Shown here in pieces: positions 35,405-47,307 of a stretch of DNA of 59,437 nt. Position numbers and translations under genes: made by a program. Numbering within the stretch: the first letter of the stretch is position 1; every line of letters begins with the position of its first letter. The DNA is from Alkalicoccus daliensis (GTDB lineage Bacteria; Bacillota; Bacilli; Bacillales; Salisediminibacteriaceae). The notes under the pieces are model-generated. The model saw only the letters and a program-made list of their open reading frames with translations. It searched no databases and had not been told where the DNA came from. The DNA lies in assembly GCF_900103955.1 (NCBI RefSeq), contig NZ_FNIL01000010.1:1-59437 (forward strand), written 5' to 3'.

Positions 35405-35431
35405 AAAAATCCTGCTGGCCAGGATTTTTCT
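35405..35431. terminator. Terminator between the Spo0E-like gene and the EamA gene
   Basis: A 10-bp stem AAAAATCCTG/CAGGATTTTT with a 5-base loop. The symmetric A/T flanks suit both convergent genes. Confidence 0.88.
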
Positions 35432-35469
35432 TAAAGAAATGAATTACTTTCAGCTGATGAAAAATCAAA

Positions 35470-36357
35470 TTATTTAGTTTTCGTTCTTTTAGTAGAAAGA
35501 TATACTCCTCCGAGCACAACAAGTCCTCCAAACAGCTGATGATAAGTAAATGTTTCTCCTAAAAGCGTTACCGCCAAAACTGTAGTAAAAACAGGAACTA
35601 AGTTGAAAAATACAGAAGCTTTTGAAGGCCCGATTTCTCCTACCCCTCTATACCATAGCAGCAGTGCTATTGCAGAAGGAAAAATGCCAATATAAAACAA
35701 ACCTCCAACTACTGCCCAGTTGTTTAACTCTGGAAATCCTAAGATACTGCTTTCGATAAGTGCAAAAGGAAGCATGATGACAGCTCCTAAAATCATCGTC
35801 ATCGTTAATCCTGCTACTGCGGGAAATTTATAGGTGTGCTGTTTAATAATGATAGAATATAATGCCCAGCAGATAATGCCGGCAAACATGATGATATCTC
35901 CAATGTTAAAAGCCAGGTTTGTTAACACCTCTATGGAACCTTCCGTAATTATCCAAAGAATGCCTAAAAAAGATATGACAATACCAAAGTTCTGTACTGG
36001 AAGAAGCCGTTCTCTTAAAAGTATAAAACCAAGGACTCCCGCTGCAGCAGGAGTCAGGGCATCCACAATAGCTGCATTAATCGTACTGGTAAATGAAACA
36101 GCAGCATATAAGGAAACGTTAAAAAGGATAATGCCGGTCACGGAGAGACCTACCAGGGGACGCCATTCCTGCTTCCATAAACTAGTATTGTCCAGAATGG
36201 TTTTCCAGCAGAGGGGGAGAAGCACAAGCGCTCCCATAAATGCTCGGAAAAAAGCTAAAGTCACAGGAGAAATTGTTCCTTCAAATGCTTTACCCGCGAT
36301 GAAATTTCCTGAAAAAAACAGCATTGCAATTGTGATAAACAAATACGAACGAAGCAC
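35470..36357 (-). CDS. EamA-family (DMT) transporter
   Basis: A 295-aa inner-membrane protein with ten hydrophobic segments in two EamA repeats; the second begins near FNIGDIIMFAGIICWALYS. Relatives export amino acids or metabolites, but the substrate cannot be told from sequence. It starts at a GTG (36355-36357, minus strand) with AGTGAGG upstream. It has no obvious partner; the neighbours are the Spo0E-like gene and the DUF1538 operon. Confidence 0.85.
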   Translation of the reverse strand: MLRSYLFITIAMLFFSGNFIAGKAFEGTISPVTLAFFRAFMGALVLLPLCWKTILDNTSLWKQEWRPLVGLSVTGIILFNVSLYAAVSFTSTINAAIVDALTPAAAGVLGFILLRERLLPVQNFGIVISFLGILWIITEGSIEVLTNLAFNIGDIIMFAGIICWALYSIIIKQHTYKFPAVAGLTMTMILGAVIMLPFALIESSILGFPELNNWAVVGGLFYIGIFPSAIALLLWYRGVGEIGPSKASVFFNLVPVFTTVLAVTLLGETFTYHQLFGGLVVLGGVYLSTKRTKTK

Positions 36358-36438
36358 AGTGCCTCACTTCCTTGTTAAGCATAATCATTAAAAAGAGGCT
36401 GATCCACTAAAACAATATGGAAGCCTCACTGATACAAA

Positions 36439-37152
36439 TTATTCATTTTCTTCTTTTAATTCTTCCATTAAATGATGAATCCCTACGGTTTCTTCCACTG
36501 GCAGAACGAAAGAAATTCCTCTGCCAGGTTCATTAATTCTCACATCTTCCTCGATTGCCTTAAGTACCTCTTTTGTCTGTGCCTTTTTGATAAGGGTCAG
36601 CACAACATCTTTTTCTGGTTCAATCTGGATTGAGAAAAGCTTCGCCTTTTCATGGATTCCGCTTCCGCGCCCGTTAATTACAGTTCCACCTTCGGCACCT
36701 CCCCGGCTGGAAGCATCAATTACTTTCCCTGAATTCCCTTTATCTACAATCGTAATAATTAAATCAAAACCTTTATGATGGATATCATCGGTCATTTCGT
36801 CCAGCTCCTCCTTTACATTTTCTTCGTATTCCATATGTGCAATTCCAATTGTTTTACGTATTTCGAGAATAAACCCTATCCCGTGACCCGGTTCATTCAG
36901 CTTAGCTTTATTAGTTATCTCTTCTACCACCTGAGGTAGGATGTCTTCCGGGATCAATGTAAGAATAACTTCTTTTTCATAAACAGTTTCCAGTCCAAAT
37001 ACTTTCTTTTTTTCATGAATTCCATATCCTTGGCCAAACAGGACAGTACCACCCTCAGAGCCAGCCTCTTTCGCAGCTTTAACAATTTTTTTTGCTTTTC
37101 CTTTCTTGACGATTGTAACGAGTAATTTGTGATCTTTTCGAAGTGAAGTCAT
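36439..37152 (-). CDS. Tandem PII-like regulatory protein of the DUF1538 operon
   Basis: A 237-aa protein made of two PII-like repeats (about 8-110 and 128-230). Each repeat follows the PII fold order: a beta strand (LLVTIVKKG, LIITIVDKG), a glycine-rich T-loop region (EGGTVLFGQGYGIHEK, EGGTVINGRGSGIHEK), and a second half ending in NEPGHGIGF or NEPGRGISF. The GlnB uridylylation tyrosine is absent. It overlaps the upstream DUF1538 gene by 4 bases. Likely role: a cytoplasmic sensor that gates the two membrane proteins. Confidence 0.82.
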   Translation of the reverse strand: MTSLRKDHKLLVTIVKKGKAKKIVKAAKEAGSEGGTVLFGQGYGIHEKKKVFGLETVYEKEVILTLIPEDILPQVVEEITNKAKLNEPGHGIGFILEIRKTIGIAHMEYEENVKEELDEMTDDIHHKGFDLIITIVDKGNSGKVIDASSRGGAEGGTVINGRGSGIHEKAKLFSIQIEPEKDVVLTLIKKAQTKEVLKAIEEDVRINEPGRGISFVLPVEETVGIHHLMEELKEENE

Positions 37153-37880
37153 GTATTCGACCTCTCCTTTGCTTTAAATAATAAACCTAGAATTAGAACT
37201 GCAAGGATTGGAGTTAAGGCTACTAAAGCAATCATACCAAACCCGTCAAGAAGAGGATCTCTTCCTTCTGTTACTTCAGCGACTCCTACGGCAATAGCCA
37301 TGATAAAGGTGACTGTCATAGGGCCTGTAGCTACACCACCAGCATCAAATGCGATAGAAATAAATCTGTCGCTGGATAGAAATACAAGAATAAATGCTAA
37401 AATATATCCTGGTAAAATAAGATACCAGAGAGGAAAACCGACCACGATCCTTACCATGGAAAGTCCTATAGCCAAACCAACACCTAAAGACAAGGTAATT
37501 AACATTACGTTTTTGGAGATAGAGCCGGCAGTTACTTTCTCCACTTCGTAATTAAGTATTCTGATCGCAGGCTCAGCGAATGTGGCTACGAGTCCGAATA
37601 AAAAACCGAGAGCAGGTAAGAGGATTAACGTATTATCCCGTGCACCGAGTATTTCTCCAATAGCTTCTCCAGCCGGGAAAAAGCCGACTTCCACTCCCTG
37701 GAGAAATAATACAAGCCCCGCAAAAGTAAAAATCAGTCCAATAACAATATCTTTAATGCGTTTTAGCTCCAGTTTCAGAAAGAAAAACTGAAACACGAGA
37801 AAAAATATCAATAATGGCACTATTGCAAGTGTAACTTCGTATATAACATGATCGATCCCTTCAAATAATGCCATAATCAT
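37149..37880 (-). CDS. DUF1538 membrane protein, second subunit
   Basis: A 243-aa protein with about seven hydrophobic segments. The family motifs FAEPAIRIL, FDAGGVATGPMTV and DGFGMIALVALTPILAVLILG are clear. DUF1538 pairs have been described as a two-component Na+(Li+,K+)/H+ antiporter, UmpAB, in Halomonas; that comes from memory and is the basis for the functional guess. It overlaps both neighbours by 4 bases, so the three genes form one coupled operon. Confidence 0.85.
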   Translation of the reverse strand: MIMALFEGIDHVIYEVTLAIVPLLIFFLVFQFFFLKLELKRIKDIVIGLIFTFAGLVLFLQGVEVGFFPAGEAIGEILGARDNTLILLPALGFLFGLVATFAEPAIRILNYEVEKVTAGSISKNVMLITLSLGVGLAIGLSMVRIVVGFPLWYLILPGYILAFILVFLSSDRFISIAFDAGGVATGPMTVTFIMAIAVGVAEVTEGRDPLLDGFGMIALVALTPILAVLILGLLFKAKERSNT

Positions 37881-38569
37881 CCGTAAATCACTCCCAACAC
37901 CATTACTGCCAGAATCGGCCCAATAGAAGCAAGAGCCACAAGGCCAAATCCATCACTTGTCGATGATTTTCCTCTTAATACTGAAGCGACACCGACCCCG
38001 AGGGCTAAGATGAATGGCACAGTCATAGGACCGGTTGTTACACCGCCGGCATCAAAGGAAATAGGGATAAAGGTAGCGGGAGTAAAGAGTGCGAGCAGTC
38101 CGACCACACCGTATCCGCCGAGCAAAAGGTATTTAAGAGGTATATTAAATACTGTTCTCGCCATCGCCAGCATTACAAAGAATCCTACACCAAGCGCTAC
38201 AGAATAGACAAGAGTTAAATTTGCAATCTCTCCACCTGATACATCGTCCACCTGTGAAGAAAGGACTCTTACATCCGGCTCTGCAATAGTTACCACGATC
38301 CCAAGCACAAATCCTGTCCCAAGTATCAGCCAAATTTTGTTTGTTTTTGGCAGGGTGGAACCTATTAAGTCACCAATAGGCAAAAGACCAATATGTACCC
38401 CGACTAAAAAAAGGAATAAACCGAGGCCAACCATAACAACTCCGGCTACAAAGCGGAAAAACAAATCAGGGGGAAGGCCGATGAGGGTATATTGTAAAAT
38501 TATAATTACAGCTGCTAAAGGCAATATGGCCATTACAACTTCTTTAAACTGTGTCCAGACTTCTCTCAT
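37877..38569 (-). CDS. DUF1538 membrane protein, first subunit
   Basis: A 230-aa paralogue of the next gene with the same motifs: IAEPDVRVL, FDAGGVTTGPMTVPF and DGFGLVALASIGPILAVMVLG. The repeated AEP and AGGV-TGPMTV segments in both subunits suggest a pseudo-symmetric heterodimer with a shared ion path. I chose ATG 38569 (MREVW) with GAGGAG 8 bases upstream; the GTG at 38578 would touch it. It is the first gene of the operon. Upstream, a GAGGT-T-ACCTC dyad lies at about 38613-38623. Confidence 0.85.
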   Translation of the reverse strand: MREVWTQFKEVVMAILPLAAVIIILQYTLIGLPPDLFFRFVAGVVMVGLGLFLFLVGVHIGLLPIGDLIGSTLPKTNKIWLILGTGFVLGIVVTIAEPDVRVLSSQVDDVSGGEIANLTLVYSVALGVGFFVMLAMARTVFNIPLKYLLLGGYGVVGLLALFTPATFIPISFDAGGVTTGPMTVPFILALGVGVASVLRGKSSTSDGFGLVALASIGPILAVMVLGVIYG

Positions 38570-38749
38570 CAACTTCACTCCTCGTATTACTTTAATTAAA
38601 CATGGACAAAATGGAGAGGTTACCTCCGTAAGAATTGAATATTATCCTTAATTTTACGTTAATTAAAATATCAATGCGAATAATTTGAATTTGTGGTAAT
38701 ATTCTGACTAATCGTTTATAATATAAGAAAAGTGAAGGAGTGACCTCCT

Positions 38750-38905
38750 ATGTCAATCATATTTATCTGCAAAGATTGCAAAGGAACGGGTCGAGTGGCG
38801 CAGAAGCTGTGGGTGGTGTCAAGAAACAGCACATGTAGAGCATGTGATGGAAAAGGAAAAAGAAAATATGTGAATATATCACGACCTCAGCCTGCCTCAA
38901 AATAG
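38750..38905 (+). CDS. 51-aa cysteine-rich (CxxCxGxG) protein
   Basis: GAAGGAG precedes ATG 38750, and a TATAAT lies at about 38717. The product has two CxxCxGxG motifs, CKDCKGTGR and CRACDGKGKR, separated by 17 residues. This is the layout of a DnaJ-type zinc-binding pair. The positively charged C-terminal half suggests RNA or protein contact. It resembles small YuiA-type proteins of Bacillus in outline, but I cannot confirm the family. Confidence 0.75.
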   Translation: MSIIFICKDCKGTGRVAQKLWVVSRNSTCRACDGKGKRKYVNISRPQPASK

Positions 38906-39101
38906 AGAGTAGGTTTCTTTTTTGTTACCGAAAATTGAAAAAACTTTCAAATAATAGGGTCTGGAAGATTTTGTCCCGGTATTTTAATATAGTTTTTACT
39001 ATCTCTGCTGGAAATCAGGAAAAATATCAGGTGCATAGGAGGGAAGGACTGGAAACTTATCATCTGATAGGGATAAACAAACTAGAACTCAACAATTACA
39101 A

Positions 39102-39130
39102 AAAAAACCCTCCCGAAGGAGAGTGTTTTT
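39102..39130 (-). terminator. Terminator of prfC
   Basis: Stem AAACCCTCC / GGAGAGTGTTT around a CGAA loop, next to the minus-strand prfC stop. A run of T's follows on the minus strand. The DNA from 38906 to here contains no other feature. Confidence 0.8.
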
Positions 39131-39132
39131 GA

Positions 39133-40674
39133 TTACTCTAAAATATCCCATCCTGTAGCAAGTTCTACATCCGGGTTTTTATCCTGGAACCACCGCAGCG
39201 AGAATTCATTCTCAAATAGCAGGACAGGACGTTTCTGCTGATCGAGTACAAGCATTTTACGGCTGTCAGTCATACTTTCATCCACGTGTCCTTTTGTGAC
39301 CCAGCGGGCAAGTTCATGGCTCATGTGTGCAAATTCTATATCCACATTATACTCATTTTTCATCCGGTATTCGAATACCTGGAACTGCAGTTCACCAACT
39401 GCACCGATAATATAATCCTCAAAATAAGGAGTTTTATAAAGCTGAATTGTACCTTCCTGCACGAGCTGCTGCATTCCCTTATGGTACTGCTTATGTTTTA
39501 AAGCATTTTTTGCAGTGACCTTTGCAAATTTTTCCGGAGGGAATTGAGGCATTTCTTCATATTGAATCAGCTTCTGACCAGTACATAATGTATCTCCGAC
39601 CTGGAAATTTCCTGAATCATATAATCCTACTATATCACCTGGCATCGCAGTCTCCACAGTTTCTCTGTCTGAAGCAAAAAAGGAATGGGATTGATTTAAT
39701 TTCATTTTTTTCCCCGTCCGGGAATGTTTTACTTCCATGCCACGATCAAAAGATCCGGAGCATACTCTTAAAAAAGCGATTCGGTCGCGGTGGTTCGGAT
39801 TCATATTAGCCTGAATCTTAAAAACAAATCCGCTGAAATCATTTGATTCCGGAGAAACAAACTCTCCAGAAGCTTTACGAGGCTGGGGAGGGGCAGCAAG
39901 GTCTACGAATTGATCTAAAAATGACTGCACTCCAAAGTTTGCCAGAGCGGATCCAAAAAAGACTGGAGTCATCTGGCCATTCTTAACTTTTTCCGCAGAA
40001 AATTCATTTCCAGCTTCCTCCAGAAGCATCGTATCTTCTTCCAGTGCATCTTTTTCATAATCTTCGAGCATGTGAGCTTCCTTTAAAGGCACAACTTTAC
40101 GCTCATGATCTTCATTAAATATTTCCACCGTATCATCAGGAATACTGTAAATACCTTTTAAACGTTTTCCCATGCCAATCGGCCAGTTCATCGGGTAAGT
40201 TTCCATATCAAGAGTTTCTTCAATTTCTTCTAATAAGTCTAAAGGTTCTTTACCTTCACGATCGAGTTTATTAATAAACGTCAGGATTGGAATACCGCGC
40301 ATACGGCATACTTTAAAGAGCTTTAATGTTTGTGCTTCAATTCCTTTAACACAGTCTATTACCATCACTGCAGTATCAACTGCGGTAAGTGTCCGGTAAG
40401 TATCTTCACTGAAATCCTGGTGCCCTGGTGTATCGAGGATGTTAATCTGCGTATCGTCGTAATTCAGCTGCATTACACTGGAAGTAACAGATATACCTCG
40501 TTGTTTTTCAATATCCATCCAATCCGAAGTTGCATATTTTCCGGATTTTTTTCCTTTCACCGTTCCTGCGCTGCGGATTCCGCCGCCTAATAAAAGAACT
40601 TTTTCTGTAAGTGTCGTTTTACCAGCATCCGGGTGTGAAATGATTGCAAATGTCTTTCTTGGTTTTTCCTGCAT
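39133..40674 (-). CDS. prfC: Peptide chain release factor 3
   Basis: A GTPase that recycles RF1/RF2 from the ribosome after termination. The 513-aa protein has the [13 protein letters not shown] GTPase motifs [12 protein letters not shown] (G1), RGISVTSSV (G2), DTPGHQDF (G3) and NKLD (G4), and then the RF3 C-terminal domain. B. subtilis lacks RF3, so its presence separates this organism from that species. It is monocistronic, with its own terminator on the minus strand. Confidence 0.95.
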   Translation of the reverse strand: MQEKPRKTFAIISHPDAGKTTLTEKVLLLGGGIRSAGTVKGKKSGKYATSDWMDIEKQRGISVTSSVMQLNYDDTQINILDTPGHQDFSEDTYRTLTAVDTAVMVIDCVKGIEAQTLKLFKVCRMRGIPILTFINKLDREGKEPLDLLEEIEETLDMETYPMNWPIGMGKRLKGIYSIPDDTVEIFNEDHERKVVPLKEAHMLEDYEKDALEEDTMLLEEAGNEFSAEKVKNGQMTPVFFGSALANFGVQSFLDQFVDLAAPPQPRKASGEFVSPESNDFSGFVFKIQANMNPNHRDRIAFLRVCSGSFDRGMEVKHSRTGKKMKLNQSHSFFASDRETVETAMPGDIVGLYDSGNFQVGDTLCTGQKLIQYEEMPQFPPEKFAKVTAKNALKHKQYHKGMQQLVQEGTIQLYKTPYFEDYIIGAVGELQFQVFEYRMKNEYNVDIEFAHMSHELARWVTKGHVDESMTDSRKMLVLDQQKRPVLLFENEFSLRWFQDKNPDVELATGWDILE

Positions 40675-40947
40675 ACTGCATAACCCTTTCTATTTATAAG
40701 ATCCGTACATAAGTTCCAACAGGTAATTATACCTCATAAAAGACTTTTTCGCACGGAAATATTGCGAATATATAATATTTGATGAGATCAGCTGAAAATA
40801 TGAGTGCCTCTCACTAGTCCAGAGTGAAGTATTCAATATCATTTATAGTGGTTCACTTGGTATAGAGGAGAGAAGAGATAAATATCAATGAAGGAAAAAA
40901 TATATTCTTATAAAAAGTCTCCAATTCGCACAAAAAAATTATGCGCA

Positions 40948-40986
40948 AAAACACCTGCAAATCTTTTTAGGAATCTGCAGGTGTTT
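40948..40986 (-). terminator. Terminator of the ilv-leu operon
   Basis: Stem AAAACACCTGCA/TGCAGGTGTTT with a 16-base loop and T's on the minus strand. It lies 3 bases past the leuD stop. I see no gene in 40675-40988. Confidence 0.85.
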
Positions 40987-40988
40987 GT

Positions 40989-41573
40989 TTATGAGCGCTG
41001 CTGCTCAAACTGGGTAATCTTATCTTCATGGGTGAGAGTCACGGAAATTTCGTCCCAGCCATTCAGCAGCATTTCACGCATATAGGAAGTGATTTCGAAG
41101 GAGGCTTCAAATCCTTCGTTGTCGTAAACTCGCTGTGCTTCCAGGTCGGCGGTCAGCCGGTAACCTGGAGTTTCTGCTTTTTTCATTAGCTGCTGGACTT
41201 CTGTTTCTTTTAGTCGAATGGGAAGAATCCCATTTTTAGAGCAGTTACTGTAGAAAATATCAGCAAAGCTGGGTGCGATAATTACAAGAAATCCATAATC
41301 CTGCAGCGCCCAGGGGGCATGCTCCCTGGAAGAGCCACAACCGAAGTTTTCTCCCGCAACCATAATGGTAGCACCCTGATAACGATCTTCATTTAATGAA
41401 AAATCTACTCTTGGCTGCTCATTTTCATCAAAGCGCCAATTATAAAATAAGAACTGCCCAAAGCCTTGTCGTTCAATTCTTTTTAAAAACTGCTTCGGTA
41501 TAATTTGATCTGTATCTATATTAGAACGGTTTAACGGGTAAACCAGTCCTTCATGCTGGCGTATAGGTATCAT
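40989..41573 (-). CDS. leuD: 3-isopropylmalate dehydratase small subunit
   Basis: Forms the isopropylmalate isomerase with LeuC, converting 2-isopropylmalate to 3-isopropylmalate. The 194-aa protein has the swivelling domain with the family motif ENFGCGSSREHAPWAL and the N-terminal NRSNIDTDQIIPKQFL. AAGGAG precedes the ATG. It is the last gene of the operon, directly before the terminator. Confidence 0.96.
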   Translation of the reverse strand: MIPIRQHEGLVYPLNRSNIDTDQIIPKQFLKRIERQGFGQFLFYNWRFDENEQPRVDFSLNEDRYQGATIMVAGENFGCGSSREHAPWALQDYGFLVIIAPSFADIFYSNCSKNGILPIRLKETEVQQLMKKAETPGYRLTADLEAQRVYDNEGFEASFEITSYMREMLLNGWDEISVTLTHEDKITQFEQQRS

Positions 41574-41594
41574 TTTTAAAACTCCTTTCTACAT

Positions 41595-43010
41595 TTATAC
41601 CGCACTTGTAAAAAAGCTGCGGACATCTACAAAGTGTCCTTCCACAGCAGCAGCAGCAGCCATTTCCGGAGCTACAAGGTGTGTACGGGCACCATTTCCT
41701 TGTCGGCCTTCAAAATTACGGTTAGAGGTGGAAGCGCATCTTTCTCCAGGAGGAACAATATCATCGTTCATTGCAAGACACATGCTGCATCCCGCATCTC
41801 TCCATTCAAAACCAGCCGCGGTAAAAATTTTATCCAGTCCTTTTTCTTCAGCAGCACTTTTTACGGACTGGGAGCCGGGAACAACCATTGCCCGGACACC
41901 TTCATGTACGGTTTTACCTTCAATTATTTTTGCTGCCCGCTCCAGATCACTCAGGCGGGAGTTTGTACATGAACCGATAAATACATGCTGAATAGGTACC
42001 GAAGAAATTGGCTGATTTGCTTCTAAGCCCATATATTCCAGGGCACGTTCTATTTCTTCTCTTTCTGCTCCCGTTTTAGCAGAGTCAGGGGATGGGACGT
42101 TACCACTTACAGGCAGACACATACCAGGATTAATCCCCCAGGTAACCTGAGGTTCAACTTCAGAAGCATCGATTTCTACAGCAGCATCATAAACAGCGTC
42201 AGGATCTGTAGCAAGAGCCTTCCACGAAGCTGCTGCTTTCTCAAATTCTTCCCCCTGCGGTGCGTGTCTTCTGCCGCGGATATATTCGATTGTCGTATCA
42301 TCCGGACTGATAAGACCAGCTCTTGCTCCAGCCTCAATGGACATATTGCATATAGTCATTCTTTCTTCCATAGAAAGCCCGCGAATGGCTTCTCCTGTAT
42401 ACTCAAGAACATGACCGGTGCCGAATCGGACCCCAAACTTACCAATAATAGCTAAAATTAAGTCCTTTGCGGTTATAGAGGGGGCTAGGGTACCGTTTAC
42501 CTTCACATTCATTGTTTTAGGTTTTGCCTGCCATATAGACTGTGTAGCAAGCACATGTTCCACTTCACTTGTACCGATGCCAAAGGCAAGTGCTCCAAAA
42601 GCACCGTGTGTAGAAGTATGGCTGTCACCGCAGACGATTGTTTTGCCCGGCTGTGTAAGCCCAAGTTCCGGACCGATGACGTGCACGATTCCCTGATCCG
42701 GATGATGAATATCCGTTAAAGGAATATTAAATTCCTGGCAGTTTTCATATAAAGTTTCCATCTGCTTCCGGGAAACTGGATCGCTGATAAAATGCCTGGC
42801 AATAGTCGGCACGTTATGATCCATCGTAGCAAAAGTTCTTTCCGGGCTGCGTACCGTCCGTCCTTTCATACGAAGCCCTTCAAATGCCTGGGGAGAAGTA
42901 ACTTCATGGACGAGGTGCAGATCAATATATAACAAGTCCGGCTTGTTTTCTTCCTGATGCACAATGTGTTTGTTCCATATTTTTTCTACAATAGTTTGCG
43001 GGTCACCCAT
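41595..43010 (-). CDS. leuC: 3-isopropylmalate dehydratase large subunit
   Basis: The [4Fe-4S] aconitase-like subunit of isopropylmalate isomerase, 471 aa. Cluster ligands are in [12 protein letters not shown] and [32 protein letters not shown] and [14 protein letters not shown] are also present. A 21-base gap separates it from leuD. Confidence 0.96.
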   Translation of the reverse strand: MGDPQTIVEKIWNKHIVHQEENKPDLLYIDLHLVHEVTSPQAFEGLRMKGRTVRSPERTFATMDHNVPTIARHFISDPVSRKQMETLYENCQEFNIPLTDIHHPDQGIVHVIGPELGLTQPGKTIVCGDSHTSTHGAFGALAFGIGTSEVEHVLATQSIWQAKPKTMNVKVNGTLAPSITAKDLILAIIGKFGVRFGTGHVLEYTGEAIRGLSMEERMTICNMSIEAGARAGLISPDDTTIEYIRGRRHAPQGEEFEKAAASWKALATDPDAVYDAAVEIDASEVEPQVTWGINPGMCLPVSGNVPSPDSAKTGAEREEIERALEYMGLEANQPISSVPIQHVFIGSCTNSRLSDLERAAKIIEGKTVHEGVRAMVVPGSQSVKSAAEEKGLDKIFTAAGFEWRDAGCSMCLAMNDDIVPPGERCASTSNRNFEGRQGNGARTHLVAPEMAAAAAVEGHFVDVRSFFTSAV

Positions 43011-43028
43011 GATTAAAACCTCCTAATT

Positions 43029-44135
43029 TTACACGTAGCAGCTCATGATACTGCTGGTAGTAGTATCAGTTTTTAATAAGTCGATAACAACCTCTGTCAT
43101 TTTTTCCGTATTTACTTCATGTCCATCCTGAATATCTAAGTCTGGCGTATGGAAGCCAAGATCCAAAGCCTGCTTCACCGCAGATTCAATTCTCTGAGCT
43201 TCTACATCCATTGAGAAAGAATGGCGCAGCATCATAGCTGCGGATAAAATTGTAGCAAGCGGGTTTGCTTTTCCCTGGCCGGCAATATCCGGGGCAGATC
43301 CGTGTACGGGTTCATATAAACCAAATGCTTTTTCATTTAAACTTGCTGAAGGAAGCATTCCAAGAGAACCGGTTAAAACAGAAGCTTCGTCGGATAGAAT
43401 ATCTCCAAACATATTTTCTGTAACAATCACATCAAATTGTGTTGGAGAAGTAATCAGCTTCATTGCCGCAGCATCTACGAGCATATGTTCTGTAACGACT
43501 TCCGGATATTCCTGCTTTATTTCTTCTACGACTTCACGCCACATTTTACTTGATTCTAATACATTTGCTTTATCTACAGAAGTTACGTGTTTATTTCGCA
43601 CCATGGCAGCTTCAAATGCCCGGCGTACAATTCTTTCGATTTCTGATCTCTCATACGCAAGTGTATCTACTACTGACTGGCCGTTATTGCGGCGTTCGCT
43701 CGGTGTTCCGAAATACAGGCCGCCGGTCAGTTCACGGACAATTAGAAGATCACTGTCTTCGACAACTTCTCGCTTCAGGGGAGAAGCGTGCAGTAAATTA
43801 GAAAAGCCTCGAACAGGACGAAGGTTTGCAAACAGGTTCAATTCCTTTCTGATTCCCAGCAGTCCTTTCTCTGGTCGGAGGTGGGAAGGATTATTATCCC
43901 ATTTTGGTCCTCCAACTGCTCCCAAAAGTACGGCATCCGCATTTTTACAGGCTTCTGTTGTATCCTGTGGAAGGGGCGTGCCGTGATTGTCGATAGCGAT
44001 TCCACCAATGTCCTTGGATTCAAAAGTAAAAGTATGGTCAAATTCTTCAGCAACTGCAGCTAAAACAGTTTTTGCCGCCGATGTTACTTCTGTTCCGATC
44101 CCATCTCCGGGTAGTAGTACAATATGCTTTTTCAT
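43029..44135 (-). CDS. leuB: 3-isopropylmalate dehydrogenase
   Basis: Oxidises and decarboxylates 3-isopropylmalate to 2-oxoisocaproate with NAD+. The 368-aa protein has the family start LLPGDGIGTEV, then GAVGGPKWD, the active-site RELTGGLYFG and the C-terminal GSAPDIAGQGKANP. AGGAGGATC precedes the ATG. The last ~12 residues (serine/threonine-rich, ending CYV) extend past the usual end. Confidence 0.96.
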   Translation of the reverse strand: MKKHIVLLPGDGIGTEVTSAAKTVLAAVAEEFDHTFTFESKDIGGIAIDNHGTPLPQDTTEACKNADAVLLGAVGGPKWDNNPSHLRPEKGLLGIRKELNLFANLRPVRGFSNLLHASPLKREVVEDSDLLIVRELTGGLYFGTPSERRNNGQSVVDTLAYERSEIERIVRRAFEAAMVRNKHVTSVDKANVLESSKMWREVVEEIKQEYPEVVTEHMLVDAAAMKLITSPTQFDVIVTENMFGDILSDEASVLTGSLGMLPSASLNEKAFGLYEPVHGSAPDIAGQGKANPLATILSAAMMLRHSFSMDVEAQRIESAVKQALDLGFHTPDLDIQDGHEVNTEKMTEVVIDLLKTDTTTSSIMSCYV

Positions 44136-44185
44136 GAGAGATCCTCCTCAAATTTTTTAAATCAGCGGCAGGGAGGAGGCAAGCC

Positions 44186-46769
<2,584 letters not shown>

Positions 46770-46785
46770 TTAATTAGTTTTTGGT

Positions 46786-47307
46786 TTACTTGAGTAATGA
46801 ATACTGCGTGAGTTCTGCAGCCTGAGGCTGCTGTCCTCTGGAAAAAGCAGTCAGACCTGTTCTGGCAATATCCTTAATACCATAGGGCCTGAGCAGCTCA
46901 ATCAGAGCTTCAATCTTTTCGGACTTGCCTGTCACTTGAACAGATAGACTATCTTTGCTGACATCGATGACAGCAGCCCGGAATGGTTCTATAATGCCTT
47001 GGACTTCATTTCTGACAGAAGCATTGCTGACTATTTTAATGAGAGCTAATTCTCTTGCTACAATTGCTTTATCTGAAAGATCTGTAATCTTCAGGACATC
47101 AATTTGTTTGTGAAGCTGTTTTGTTAACTGTTCCAATTTGCGGTGATCTTCCACATCCACCACAAAAGTCATTTTTGAAATGCCTTCTTTCTCTGTTCTT
47201 CCTACAGAAATACTTTCAATATTAAATTGGCGTTTCTGCATTAATCCTGTAATACGATTCAGCACTCCACTTCTGTTTTGTACTACGAGAGTGATTATTC
47301 TTTTCAT
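46786..47307 (-). CDS. ilvN: Acetolactate synthase small subunit
   Basis: Regulatory subunit that stimulates IlvB and confers feedback inhibition by valine or leucine. The 173-aa protein has an N-terminal ACT domain ([23 protein letters not shown]) and a C-terminal ALS_ss_C domain. It overlaps the ilvB stop by 4 bases, which favours equimolar synthesis. Confidence 0.95.
   Translation of the reverse strand: MKRIITLVVQNRSGVLNRITGLMQKRQFNIESISVGRTEKEGISKMTFVVDVEDHRKLEQLTKQLHKQIDVLKITDLSDKAIVARELALIKIVSNASVRNEVQGIIEPFRAAVIDVSKDSLSVQVTGKSEKIEALIELLRPYGIKDIARTGLTAFSRGQQPQAAELTQYSLLK

Noticed and set aside
35834-36391. 185-codon frame opposite the EamA gene
   Set aside because: Antisense shadow; no ribosome site; the EamA reading explains the region.
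40888-41085. 65-codon plus-strand frame before leuD
   Set aside because: It runs through the ilv-leu terminator and into leuD antisense. Only a weak upstream GAGGAG exists and the [11 protein letters not shown] is not protein-like beyond the hairpin.
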